Shown piece by piece: positions 26,235 to 34,617 of a stretch of DNA of 64,000 nt. A program made the translations under genes and the position numbers. How positions within the stretch are numbered: the stretch's first letter is position 1; every line of letters starts with the position of its first letter. The notes beneath the pieces are model-generated. The model was not told where the DNA came from and ran no database searches. It was given only the letters and a program-made list of their open reading frames with translations. This DNA is from Streptomyces sp. M92. Its GTDB lineage: Bacteria > Actinomycetota > Actinomycetes > Streptomycetales > Streptomycetaceae. Location: the NCBI RefSeq assembly GCF_028473745.1, contig NZ_CP101137.1, positions 4,588,001 to 4,652,000 on the forward strand. The letters are read 5' to 3'.

Positions 26235-27632
26235 TCAGCGGGCGAAGCTGAACCAGTTCACGTTCACGAAGTCGGCGGGCTGCCCGCTGGTGAAGGTCAG
26301 GTACACGTCGTGCGTGCCCGTCACCGCGCCGATGTTCGCCGGTATCGTCCGCCAGGACTGCCAGCCACCGGTGTTGCCCACCGCGAAGCTGCCGACCGGA
26401 GTGCTGGTACGGCTGTCCAGGCGCACCTCCACCAGGCCGCTGACACCGGCGGGCGCGCCGCTCGCGACCCGCGCCCTGAACTGCGTCGCCGGGCTCGAAC
26501 CGAACTTCACGCCCTTGTACTGGACCCAGTCGCCGTCGGCGAGCGCCCCGAGGTTCCGGCCACCGCCCGAGTCCGAGGTGGCCTCGGTCATCGTGCCGGA
26601 CTGGGCGTCGTACGACTCCGCCTCGACGGCGCTGTACGCGTCCCGGTCACCCTCGGTCGGCGGCGTGGTGCCGCTCCCACCGGCCGACAGCACCTGGACG
26701 TAGTCCACCAGCATCGAGTGGCCGGGCTGGGTGCCGGCGTCCGGGCCGCCGCCGAAGGCGTCCGGGAAGCCGCCGCCCATCGCCACGTTGAGGATGATGA
26801 AGTAGCCGTGGTTCGTGGCGTTCTCCCACGTCGTCGCGTCGACCTGGTCGGCGCGCACCGTGTGGAAGTTGTAGCCGTCGACGTAGAAGCGGATCTGCTC
26901 GACGCTCGTCGAGCGGTCCCACTCCATCCGGTAGGTGTGGAAGGCCGCCTGGCAGGTGGCACCGGGGCAGGCGGTGCTGCCGCCGATGCCGCTGGTCTCG
27001 TTGCAGGGGCCGCCCGGCGAGGTGCCGCAGTGCATGGTGGCCCAGACCGTGTTGAGGCCCTGGGTGTTCTCCAGGATGTCGATCTCGCCGACCGCGGGCC
27101 AGTTCCAGTAGTTGCCGCGGTAGGGAGCGCCCAGCATCCAGAACGCCGGCCAGTAGCCCTTGGCCGCCGCCCCGGTGACGTTCGGTACCTGGATGCGGGC
27201 CTCGACGCGCAGCTTGCCACCGGCGGGGGGCTCGAAGTCGGTGCGCTTCGTCTCGATGCGGCCCGACGTCCAGTGACCGGCGGCGTCGCGGCGCGGGGTG
27301 ATGCGCAGGTTGCCGGCGCCGTCGAGGGAGACGTTGTCCGGGGAGGAGGTCATCGTCTCGATCTCGCCGGTGCCCCAGTTGGCGGGGCCGCCCGGGTAGC
27401 CGGTGCCGGTCGCGTACTGCCAGTTCGCGGTGTTCACGCCGGAGCCGGCGGCGCCGTCGAAGTCGTCGGCGAAGACCTGGGTCCAGCCGGACGGCGGCGG
27501 GGGAACCGCGGCGTTGGCGGACGGCCCGGTGACGGCGGTGGCGGCCGCGGCGAGACCGAGCGTGCCGACGACGGCCACCAGGGCCCGCCGCAGTCGCCGT
27601 CGCCCGGGCGGGTTGCCGGGGGTTTCTCTCAT
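26235..27632 (-). CDS. Secreted GH16 endo-beta-1,3-glucanase with C-terminal CBM6
   Basis: A 465-residue exported glycosidase. The N-terminus has an arginine cluster (GRRRLRRAL), a hydrophobic stretch and ANA-type cleavage near residue 40, so it is secreted. Residues ~45-315 are GH16, with the catalytic motif E-[IL]-D-x-x-E as EIDILE near 181 and WPAFWMLG before it. Residues ~335-465 match CBM6 (AVEAESYDAQSG, DGDWVQYKGVKFG, NVNWFSFAR), a module binding beta-1,3-glucans or xylans. The most likely substrate is laminarin or fungal beta-1,3-glucan. A CebR-type operator lies ~70 bases upstream, which implies induction by an oligosaccharide. ATG 27632 follows GAGG. Confidence 0.92.
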   Translation of the reverse strand: MRETPGNPPGRRRLRRALVAVVGTLGLAAAATAVTGPSANAAVPPPPSGWTQVFADDFDGAAGSGVNTANWQYATGTGYPGGPANWGTGEIETMTSSPDNVSLDGAGNLRITPRRDAAGHWTSGRIETKRTDFEPPAGGKLRVEARIQVPNVTGAAAKGYWPAFWMLGAPYRGNYWNWPAVGEIDILENTQGLNTVWATMHCGTSPGGPCNETSGIGGSTACPGATCQAAFHTYRMEWDRSTSVEQIRFYVDGYNFHTVRADQVDATTWENATNHGYFIILNVAMGGGFPDAFGGGPDAGTQPGHSMLVDYVQVLSAGGSGTTPPTEGDRDAYSAVEAESYDAQSGTMTEATSDSGGGRNLGALADGDWVQYKGVKFGSSPATQFRARVASGAPAGVSGLVEVRLDSRTSTPVGSFAVGNTGGWQSWRTIPANIGAVTGTHDVYLTFTSGQPADFVNVNWFSFAR

Positions 27633-27700
27633 GTGGGGGTCGCCTCTCGGTGCGGGGTGGGGAGCGGGAGGGGCTCCGAGCGCGTTCCCGGCCGTGCTGG

Positions 27701-27714
27701 TGAGAGCGCTCTCA
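27701..27714. promoter_or_regulatory. CebR/LacI-type operator of the GH16 gene
   Basis: TGAGAGCGCTCTCA is a perfect 14-base palindrome located 69 bases upstream of the GH16 start. It matches the streptomycete LacI-family consensus TGGGAGCGCTCCCA of the cellobiose regulator CebR at 12 of 14 positions, with the CGCT centre conserved. It predicts repression by CebR or a paralogue (for example a laminaribiose sensor) with release by an oligosaccharide. Confidence 0.82.
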
Positions 27715-27897
27715 GTGCGGCCAATGTGCTCCGGGGTATCCCGGTCGTCAAGAGGTGAAGCCGAGAAACTCCGTACGCGGCACGGGAGTTCACCCCGTGA
27801 ACACCACGAACGACGCGAAAGTGCCCAAGCGCGCTCGCGCCCGTGCCCCCCTCCGTTCGACGGAAGGGGGCCACGGCGTCGTCGTCCTGGCGGCCGC

Positions 27898-30003
27898 TCA
27901 GCGGTGTGCCGGCTCCGGCGTCCGCGGGGCGGCGGCCTCCTCGCGCACCCCGAACCTCTCGTGCGCCCGGCGCAGCGGCTTCGGCGCCCACCAGGCGTGC
28001 CGCCCGAGCAGCGCCATGCTCGCCGGGACCAGCAGCATCCGCACGACCGTCGCGTCGATCAGCACCGCCAGGGTGAGACCGAGCCCGATCTGCAGGATGG
28101 GGGAGAAGCCGCCCGTCATGAAGGCACCGAACACCACGGCCAGGAGCAGCGCCGCACAGGTCACCACCCGGCCGGAGCGGCGCAGTCCGGTCACCACGGC
28201 CTCCCGGTCGTCGCCGCCCTGCTCCCGGACCTCCCGCATCCGGGCCAGGATGAACAGCTCGTAGTCCATGGCGAGTCCGAACGCGATCGCGATGATCAGC
28301 GGCGGTGCCGTCAGACTCAGCGCGCCCAGCCCCTCGGCACCGATCAGCCCGGCCAGATGGCCGTCCTGGAACACCCAGACCACGGCGCCGAGCGCGGCGG
28401 CGAGACTGAGCAGCGTGGTCGCGATCGTGCGCAGCGGCAGCAGCACCGACCCGGTGAACGCGAACAGCAGCACGAGGATCCCGGCCAGCACGGTCAGCGC
28501 GGCCCAGGGCGCCCGGTCGGCCAGCATCTGCCGGAAGTCGACCAACTGGGCGGCGGTGCCGGTGACCTGGACGGGCGCCTCGCCGCGCAGGTCGCGTACC
28601 CGCTCTACCAGTGCGGTGGCCGCGGCTCCGTCGACCGTGCCGGCCGGGCGCAGTTCGAGCACGGTCGTACCACCGGGCAGTTCACGGCGCTCGGTGCCCG
28701 GCGCGAGCGCGCCGATCCGGTCGGCCGTCGCGGCGTCGGTACCGGGCCGCAGGACCACGGTGACCGGCGACACCCCCGTGCCCGGCGGGAAGTGCGCCTC
28801 CACGGCGTCGTACAGCTGCCGTGCCTCGGTGCTTGGGGGCAGTTGCCGCGCGTCGCCGATGTTGACGCGCATCCCCGTGACGGGCAGCGCCAGCACCAGC
28901 AGGGCCGGTACCGTCACCGCCAGGACGGCCACGCGCCGGCGGGCGGCGAAGCGGGCCAGGCGGGCGAAGAGCCGGCCCTCCTCGCCCTCCGGCCGGACCT
29001 TGGCCGGGGCGATCCGCCCGCCGAACCTGGCCAGCAGCGCGGGCAGCAGGGTCAGCGCGGCGAGCATGTCGACGACGACCACCGCGGCCACCGCCAGGCC
29101 CATGCTGCGCAGGAAGGTGCTCGGGAAGACCAGCAGCCCGGCCAGGCTCACCGCCACCGTGAGCCCGGAGAACAGCACGGTCCGCCCGGCCGCCGCGACC
29201 GTGCGGTGCACGGCCTCCACCACGTCCGCCACCTCCCGGCGCTCCTCGCGGAAGCGGACCAGCATCAGCAGGGCGTAGTCCACGGCCAGACCCAGCCCCA
29301 GCATCGTCGTGACCTGGATCGCGTAGACGGAGATGTCGGTGAACTGGCTGAACGCGAACAGGCCGAGGAAGGCGCCCGCGATGCCCGCCACCGCGACCAG
29401 CAGCGGCAGCCCGGCCGCGCGCAGCCCGCCGAAGACGACCAGCAGCAGCACCAGTACGACCGGCAGCGAGATCAACTCGGCGTTCTTCACGTCCTCCTGG
29501 GCGCGCTCCCCGAGCTGTTCGCCGAGCAGCGGTCCGCCGCTGACGTGGACCGCGTTGGCGTCGATGCCGTGCAGCCGCCCGGCCGCCGCCGCCACCGCGT
29601 CCTGTTCGGCCTCGTCCCCCAGACCGCCCTCGAACTCGACGGGAACGATCAGCGCCCGCCCGTCCTCGGCGACCAGACCACGCGTGGCGTACGGGTCGGG
29701 CACGGCGGCGACGCCGGCGAGCTCCCGCAGGTCGGCGACGGCCCGGCCCACCTCGTCGCGCACCCCGGGGCCGGTGACGGCGGCGGCCTCGACGACGGCG
29801 GTGATCGACGCGCCGGACGGGTCGAGGCCGTCCAGGTACTCGGCGGCCACCTCCGACTCGGTGCCGGGGACGTCGGGCACGTCGTCGGAGAGCTTCCCGA
29901 AGACGCCCGTGCCGAGGCCGAAGCCGAGCAGCAGGAACACGCCCCACAGGAGCATCACGGTCAGCGGACGGCGGGTCGCCGCCCGGGCGAGTGTGGACAG
30001 CAC
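27898..30003 (-). CDS. MMPL-family RND transporter
   Basis: A 701-residue membrane exporter of the MmpL/actinorhodin-exporter type. Two repeated halves each have a large extracellular loop and a helix bundle with the family motif in LGLAVDYALLMLVRFRE and FGLAMDYELFILARMRE, whose Asp-Tyr pairs carry proton coupling. GTG 30003 is selected because GGGAGG lies four bases upstream; the frame remains open upstream but overlaps the response regulator. It is downstream of a histidine kinase and response regulator on the same strand, which suggests that an envelope or antibiotic signal induces it. Cargo is likely a lipid or hydrophobic drug. Confidence 0.88.
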   Translation of the reverse strand: MLSTLARAATRRPLTVMLLWGVFLLLGFGLGTGVFGKLSDDVPDVPGTESEVAAEYLDGLDPSGASITAVVEAAAVTGPGVRDEVGRAVADLRELAGVAAVPDPYATRGLVAEDGRALIVPVEFEGGLGDEAEQDAVAAAAGRLHGIDANAVHVSGGPLLGEQLGERAQEDVKNAELISLPVVLVLLLVVFGGLRAAGLPLLVAVAGIAGAFLGLFAFSQFTDISVYAIQVTTMLGLGLAVDYALLMLVRFREERREVADVVEAVHRTVAAAGRTVLFSGLTVAVSLAGLLVFPSTFLRSMGLAVAAVVVVDMLAALTLLPALLARFGGRIAPAKVRPEGEEGRLFARLARFAARRRVAVLAVTVPALLVLALPVTGMRVNIGDARQLPPSTEARQLYDAVEAHFPPGTGVSPVTVVLRPGTDAATADRIGALAPGTERRELPGGTTVLELRPAGTVDGAAATALVERVRDLRGEAPVQVTGTAAQLVDFRQMLADRAPWAALTVLAGILVLLFAFTGSVLLPLRTIATTLLSLAAALGAVVWVFQDGHLAGLIGAEGLGALSLTAPPLIIAIAFGLAMDYELFILARMREVREQGGDDREAVVTGLRRSGRVVTCAALLLAVVFGAFMTGGFSPILQIGLGLTLAVLIDATVVRMLLVPASMALLGRHAWWAPKPLRRAHERFGVREEAAAPRTPEPAHR

Positions 30004-30041
30004 GGTTCCTCCCGGCGGTGGTCGTACGGCACGGGACGCGT

Positions 30042-30060
30042 CCGACGCGCGACGCGTCGG
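30042..30060. promoter_or_regulatory. Inverted repeat upstream of the MMPL gene
   Basis: CCGACGCG (30042-30049) and CGCGTCGG (30053-30060) are perfect 8-base arms around CGA, 39 bases upstream of the MMPL start and 105 bases after the response regulator end. It could be the binding site of the adjacent response regulator or an mRNA hairpin; GC richness makes chance occurrence plausible. Confidence 0.4.
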
Positions 30061-30164
30061 CGGCATCGCCGACAGACTGGTGCCGGGAGGTGTGCCGCCG
30101 GATCGCCGGGGAGAGCGGTTGTTCGGCTCGCCCGTTCGAGGGAGACGGGCGCGCGCCTCGCCCG

Positions 30165-30833
30165 TCAGGGGGAGCCCGGGGCGACCAGGCCGGACTCGTA
30201 GGCGCAGATCACCGCCTGCACCCGGTCCCTGAGGCCGAGCTTGCCCAGCACGTTGCTCACATGGGTCTTGACGGTGTGCTCGCTCACGAACAGGGTCGTC
30301 GCGATCTCGGAGTTGGACAGCCCGCGCGCCAGCAGCCGCAGCGTCTCCACCTCGCGGGCGGTCAGCGCCTCCAGACGCCGCGGGGTGGCGTCGGGGACGG
30401 CCTCCTGCCGCCGGCGGCGCACGAGGTCCGCCACCAGCCGGCGGGTCACCGCGGGCGCCAGCAGCGAGTCGCCGGCCGCGACCACTCGCACCGCGTGCAC
30501 CAGGTCGTCCCGGCGCACGTCCTTGAGCAGGAAGCCGCTCGCACCCGCGTACAGCGCCTCGTACACGTACTCGTCCAGGTCGAACGTGGTCAGCATGACG
30601 ACCTTGCAGGCCGACCGCGCGCACACCCGCCGGGCCGCCTCCAGGCCGTCCATCACCGGCATGCGGATGTCCAGGAGCAGTACGTCGGGCGCCCGCGCCT
30701 CGACCGCGGCGACCGCCTCGGCGCCGTCCCCGGCCTCGGCGACGACCTCGATGTCGGGCTGCGCCTGAAGGATCATGCTGAACCCGCTGCGGACCAGCTC
30801 CTGGTCGTCGGCGACGACCACCCGGATGCTCAC
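30165..30833 (-). CDS. NarL/LuxR-family two-component response regulator
   Basis: A 222-residue response regulator. Receiver domain: acidic pocket VVVADDQ, phospho-acceptor Asp in VLLLDIRMPVMDGLEA near residue 54, and switch Thr/Lys region MLTTFDLDEYVYEAL followed by FLLKDV. Effector domain: LuxR HTH LTAREVETLRLLARGLSNSE and VSEHTVKTHVSNVLGKLGL. Its ATG overlaps the kinase stop (ATGA at 30830-30833), so they are translationally coupled. The probable target is the MMPL exporter directly downstream. Confidence 0.94.
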   Translation of the reverse strand: MSIRVVVADDQELVRSGFSMILQAQPDIEVVAEAGDGAEAVAAVEARAPDVLLLDIRMPVMDGLEAARRVCARSACKVVMLTTFDLDEYVYEALYAGASGFLLKDVRRDDLVHAVRVVAAGDSLLAPAVTRRLVADLVRRRRQEAVPDATPRRLEALTAREVETLRLLARGLSNSEIATTLFVSEHTVKTHVSNVLGKLGLRDRVQAVICAYESGLVAPGSP

Positions 30834-32080
30834 CCGAGCGCCGCCCGCCGTCCGGCCCCGACCGGCAGGCGCACGGCGACGCGGAAGCCGCCGTCCGGTC
30901 CGCCGCCGGTGACGGCGTCGCCCCCGCAGGCGGCGGCCCGCTCCCGGATGCCGATCAGCCCGTGCCCGCCGCCCCCGGGCCCCGGGGCCGGCCCCCGCCC
31001 GTCGTCCGTCACCGTCAGGGTCACCTCGTCGTCCCCCCAGTCGAGTCCGACCGTCGCGGAGGAAGCGTACGCGTGCTTGACCGTGTTGGTGAGTGCTTCC
31101 TGCGCGATCCGGTAGGCGGCGACCCCGGTGTCCGGCGGCAACGGCCGCGGCTCGCCCGACACGCGCAGCTCCACGCGCAGACCGGTCGACTCGGCGACCT
31201 GCCGGACCAGGCCCCGCAGCCCGTCCACGCCCGGCTGCGGCAGCCGCGGCCCGGCGTCCGGCCGCTCCTCCTTCAGCACGCCGAGAATGCGCCGCAGTTG
31301 GGACATGGCGTCCCGTCCCGTGCCCGCGATCGCGTCGAACGCGGCCTCCGCCCGCGCGGGATCACTGCGCACCACCACCGGACCCGCCTCGGCCTGCACC
31401 ACCATCAGGCTCACCGCGTGCGCCAGGACGTCGTGCATGTCGCGGGCGATCCTGGCGCGTTCCTGCGCCGTGGCCCGCGCGGTGTCGGCCGCCCGCTCAC
31501 GCTCCAGCCGCCGGGCCCGGTCCTCCAGTTCGGCCGTGTAGGCGCGCTGCGTCCGGGCGAGCACGCCGAGGGCGTACGCGCCCACGATGCTGAGCAGCTG
31601 GAAGGCGTACTCGAAGGGTTCGGCGTCCTCGTTGTGCCGGATGGTGACGGCCACCCCGACGAGCCAGCCCGCCAGCATCAGCCGCCGCTGCCAGGGCCGG
31701 CCGAGGGCGGCCAGCGTGTACAGGACGACGAACCCGCCGTACATCAGGTCGGGCGGCGGCGCGTGGTACATCGCCTGCGCGGGGGTGGCCACCGACACGG
31801 CACACGCGGTCGCGAAGGGCGCCGCGCGCCGCCACACCAACGGCAGCGCCGTGGCAGCCCCGAGCAGCCAGCCCTGCCAGGAGAGCGGGTCGTCCCCCTC
31901 GTCCGGGAACAGCCACTGCAAGGAGACGGCGAACAGCGCCAGCGCGGCGACGGCCGCGTCGACGGTGTACGGACGCGTCGTGCGCAGCCGGGCGACGACG
32001 GGGGCGAGTGAGGTGAACGGGTACCGGGAGAGCGGGGACCGGTGGAACGGGGACCGGTGGAACGGGGACCGGGCGGGCAT
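30830..32080 (-). CDS. NarL-type sensor histidine kinase
   Basis: A 416-residue membrane kinase. Several N-terminal helices (VDAAVAALALFAVSLQWLF onward) form the sensor, followed by a coiled region and HisKA_3 with the phospho-acceptor His in ARIARDMHDVLAHAVSLMVV. The HATPase_c part has AYRIAQEALTNTVKHA (N box) and GGGHGLIGIRERAAACGG (G box). ATG 32080 has GAGGAG six bases upstream; the longer frame to 32254 is not needed. Residues 4-16 contain repeated SPFHR units from a 15-base tandem repeat. It is coupled to the response regulator. The short extracellular loops fit membrane-stress sensors; the ligand is unknown. Confidence 0.92.
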   Translation of the reverse strand: MPARSPFHRSPFHRSPLSRYPFTSLAPVVARLRTTRPYTVDAAVAALALFAVSLQWLFPDEGDDPLSWQGWLLGAATALPLVWRRAAPFATACAVSVATPAQAMYHAPPPDLMYGGFVVLYTLAALGRPWQRRLMLAGWLVGVAVTIRHNEDAEPFEYAFQLLSIVGAYALGVLARTQRAYTAELEDRARRLERERAADTARATAQERARIARDMHDVLAHAVSLMVVQAEAGPVVVRSDPARAEAAFDAIAGTGRDAMSQLRRILGVLKEERPDAGPRLPQPGVDGLRGLVRQVAESTGLRVELRVSGEPRPLPPDTGVAAYRIAQEALTNTVKHAYASSATVGLDWGDDEVTLTVTDDGRGPAPGPGGGGHGLIGIRERAAACGGDAVTGGGPDGGFRVAVRLPVGAGRRAALG

Positions 32081-32582
32081 GGGCGGCTCCTCGTGACAAG
32101 GGCCGTCCCAGTATCGGGAGGCCCCCGGGGGCGCGTCCTCACCGGTGCGGGGGATTTTCGGTGCCGGGGCGTCCGGTACGCGGTCGATCCGGGGCGGCCC
32201 TCGCTCGGCCGGGCAACGGTCGATCCGCCAGGCGGCCCTCGCTCGGCCGGGCAACGGTCGATCCGCCAGGCGGCCCTCGCCGACCGGCTGACCGGACGGC
32301 AGGTGCGGGCACCGGCGCCCGCACCCGCGCTCCCGCGTACGGGACGACGTCCGAGACGGCGGCCCTCCTGCCGCAGGGCGAGACCGAGCGGGGCGGGCGC
32401 AGCGCCGGACGCTCGTGGCCGAACGCGGCGAGCGCGGACAGCAGCCGGCTCAGGGAGGGGCGGAGCAGCGTTTCGGCGGAGCGTACGGTCCGTACGGGGG
32501 CGCCGAGGTCGGCCGGCAGCCGGGCCGGACGTGCCATGATCGGCGCCGGACGCACATGGGCCGGCGACGGAGGGGTACGGGC
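32081..32582. other. 502-base intergenic region with 38-bp tandem repeat
   Basis: No convincing gene is present between the kinase and the GH4 gene: open frames here have no ribosome sites and no family features. It should contain both divergent promoters. The notable content is the tandem repeat at 32193-32280, followed by Arg/Gly-coding-like but unrelated GC-rich sequence. Confidence 0.5.
32193..32280 (+). repeat. 38-bp tandem repeat, about 2.3 copies
   Basis: The unit beginning GGCGGCCCTCGCTCGGCCGG and ending CGATCCGCCA occurs at 32193-32230 and 32231-32268 with essentially complete identity, then a partial copy at 32269-32280. Near identity implies a recent duplication. It is intergenic, upstream of the kinase operon and the GH4 gene. 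Confidence 0.85.
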
Positions 32583-33920
32583 GTGAGGTTGACGATTCTG
32601 GGCGGCGGCGGATTCCGGGTGCCGCTCGTGTACGGCGCGCTGCTCGGGGACCGCGCCGGGGGCAGGGTGACCGACGTCGTCCTGCACGACCTCGACGGGG
32701 ACCGGTTGTCGGCGGTGACCCGGGTGCTGGCCGAGCAGGCGGCGGGGGTGCCGGACGCGCCGGCCGTCACCGCCACGACCGACCTGGACGAGGCGCTGCG
32801 CGGTGCCGACTTCGTGTTCTCCGCGATCCGCGTCGGCGGCCTGGAAGGGCGGGCCGACGACGAGCGGGTGGCGCTCGCCGAGGGCGTCCTGGGGCAGGAG
32901 ACGGTCGGTGCGGGCGGCATCGCCTACGGGCTGCGGACCGTGCCGGTCGCCGTCGACATCGCGCGCCGGGTGGCCCGGCTGGCGCCGGACGCCTGGGTCA
33001 TCAACTTCACCAACCCGGCCGGTCTGGTCACCGAGGCCATGTCCCGGCACCTCGGTGACCGTGTCATCGGCATCTGCGACTCGCCGGTCGGGCTCGGCCG
33101 CCGCATCGCCCGCGTGCTGGGAGCCGACCCGGACCGGGCCTTCATCGACTACGTCGGCCTCAACCACCTCGGCTGGGTCCGCGGCCTCCGCGTCGCCGGC
33201 CGGGACGAACTCCCGCGGCTGCTCGCCGACCCGGCGCTGCTCGGCTCCTTCGAGGAGGGCCGGCTCTTCGGCCACGAGTGGCTGCGCTCGCTCGGCGCGG
33301 TCCCCAACGAGTACCTGCACTATTACTACTTCAACCGCGAGACCGTCCGCGCCTACCAGGAGGCCGACCGGACCCGCGGCGCGTTCCTCCGCGACCAGCA
33401 GGCACGCTTCTACGAGCGGATGCGCCACGAGGACGCCCCCGCGCTGGCCACCTGGGACCGCACCCGCCACGAGCGCGAGGCCACCTACATGGCCGAGAAC
33501 CGGGAGACGGCGGGCGCCGGTGAGCGCGAGGCCGACGACCTGTCCGGCGGCTACGAGAAGGTGGCGCTGGCGCTGATGCGGGCCGTCGCCCGCGACGAGC
33601 GCGCCACCCTGATCCTCAACGTCCGCAACCGCGGCACGCTGTCCGCCCTCGACGCCGACGCCGTGATCGAGGTCCCGTGCCTGGTCGACGCGAACGGCGC
33701 CCACCCGGTGGCCGTGGACCCGCTGCCGGGTCACGCCACGGGTCTGGTCTGCGCCGTCAAGGCGGTCGAACGGGAAGTCCTGGCGGCGGCCGACTCGGGT
33801 TCCCGCGCATCGGCGGTCCGCGCCTTCGCCCTGCACCCCCTGGTCGACTCGGTCAACGTCGCCCGCCGGCTCGTCGACGGCTACACGGCGGCCCATCCGG
33901 GCCTGGCCTACCTGCGGTAG
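32583..33920 (+). CDS. Glycoside hydrolase family 4 (6-phospho-beta-glucosidase-like)
   Basis: A 445-residue GH4 enzyme, a family that cleaves (phospho)glycosides by an NAD- and Mn-dependent redox mechanism. Seen: N-terminal Rossmann LTILGGGGFRVPLVYG, DFVFSAIRVGGLEGRADDE, WVINFTNPAGLVTEA, ICDSPVGLGRRIA with the metal-binding Cys, and DYVGLNHLGWVRGL with the metal His. GTG 32583 has GGAGGGG seven bases upstream. No phosphotransferase genes are nearby, so the substrate may be an unphosphorylated glucoside despite the family name. The sequence is closest in pattern to the 6-phospho-beta-glucosidase subgroup. Confidence 0.9.
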   Translation: MRLTILGGGGFRVPLVYGALLGDRAGGRVTDVVLHDLDGDRLSAVTRVLAEQAAGVPDAPAVTATTDLDEALRGADFVFSAIRVGGLEGRADDERVALAEGVLGQETVGAGGIAYGLRTVPVAVDIARRVARLAPDAWVINFTNPAGLVTEAMSRHLGDRVIGICDSPVGLGRRIARVLGADPDRAFIDYVGLNHLGWVRGLRVAGRDELPRLLADPALLGSFEEGRLFGHEWLRSLGAVPNEYLHYYYFNRETVRAYQEADRTRGAFLRDQQARFYERMRHEDAPALATWDRTRHEREATYMAENRETAGAGEREADDLSGGYEKVALALMRAVARDERATLILNVRNRGTLSALDADAVIEVPCLVDANGAHPVAVDPLPGHATGLVCAVKAVEREVLAAADSGSRASAVRAFALHPLVDSVNVARRLVDGYTAAHPGLAYLR

Positions 33921-34607
33921 GGCCTCGGTGCGCCGGTTCCGGCCGGGCCCCACAGCCGTCCCTGGAGCGGGCCACGGCCGGTGCCGGGTGTGTGGGTTCG
34001 CCGGTGCGGGCCGGTGGGGCGGTGTTGTGGCGCCTCGCTGTCGGCCGTCGTGTCGTGTGCGCGCCGTTTCCGAGGGTGTTCCCGGCAGGGTGGCAGCGGC
34101 TGGTGCCGGGTGTGTGGGTTCGCCTGTGTGGGCGGGTGGGGTGGTGTTGTGGCGCCTTACCGTCGGCCGTGGTGTTGTGTGCGCGTCGGTTGTGCGGGTG
34201 TTCCCGGCAGGGTGGCAGTGGTCGGGGTCGGGTGTGTGGGTTCGCCTGTGTGGGCCGGTGCGGCGGCGTCGTGATGCCCCACCGCCCGCCTCCGTGTTGA
34301 GGCGGAGGGAGGCGGTGCAGCATCGTGCCGCCCCGGAGGCCGGGATGGCGACGTCCGGTGCCGGACGTCCTGATGGCGTACGGCTGCGGGAGGCGGCGTG
34401 GCGGGCCGTCGGACCCTGCGCGCGGGGGCCCGGCATCTGCCCGCCGGTCACTCGGTGCTCGGGGGTGAGTCATCCGGCGCTTGCGGTCGGGCTACTTGGT
34501 GCTCGCGGGCGAGGCATCCTGTGGGTTGCCAGCCAGTCGCCCGGTGCTTGAGGGCCGGTTACCCGGGGGCTCTGAGCCTAAAGGCTGCTCGTCCCCGCGC
34601 GAAGCGC
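33921..34607. other. 687-base intergenic region, repeat-rich and apparently non-coding
   Basis: Open frames on both strands exist but encode Cys/Gly/Val/Trp-rich or Pro/His-rich low-complexity products that simply read the 122-bp repeat at 33980-34268. From 34270 to 34590 there is no repeat and no recognisable gene. The 3' end contains a hairpin that probably terminates the minus-strand ATP-grasp gene. Convergent flanking genes mean no promoter is required here. Confidence 0.55.
33980..34268 (+). repeat. 122-bp tandem repeat, about 2.4 copies
   Basis: Three copies of GGTGCCGGGTGTGTGGGTTC (third copy slightly diverged) begin at about 33980, 34102 and 34224, exactly 122 bases apart. The shared unit also contains GGTGTTGTGGCGCC and GTGTTCCCGGCAGGGTGGCA. 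Copies differ by scattered substitutions and strongly favour G and T on the plus strand, a strand asymmetry unlike neighbouring genes. Confidence 0.85.
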
Positions 34608-34617
34608 CTACGCGGGG
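34593..34617 (-). terminator. Hairpin at the end of the ATP-grasp gene
   Basis: CCCCGCG (34593-34599) pairs with CGCGGGG (34611-34617) around an 11-base loop. The right arm overlaps the stop codon region (34608-34610) of the minus-strand ATP-grasp gene. It may terminate that gene; no U-tract is present. Confidence 0.45.

Noticed and set aside
27403..30201. Very long plus-strand open frame opposite the GH16 and MMPL genes
   Set aside because: Composition is His/Gln/Arg/Gly shadow; the opposite strand encodes clear GH16 and MMPL proteins.
32161..32586. Possible gene in the kinase-GH4 gap
   Set aside because: The frame reads tandem repeats, ends at the GH4 start and shows no domain or credible start.
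33928..34551. Cys/Gly/Val-rich plus-strand frame of 207 codons
   Set aside because: It only translates the 122-bp tandem repeat, has no ribosome site, and other frames across the repeat are equally open.
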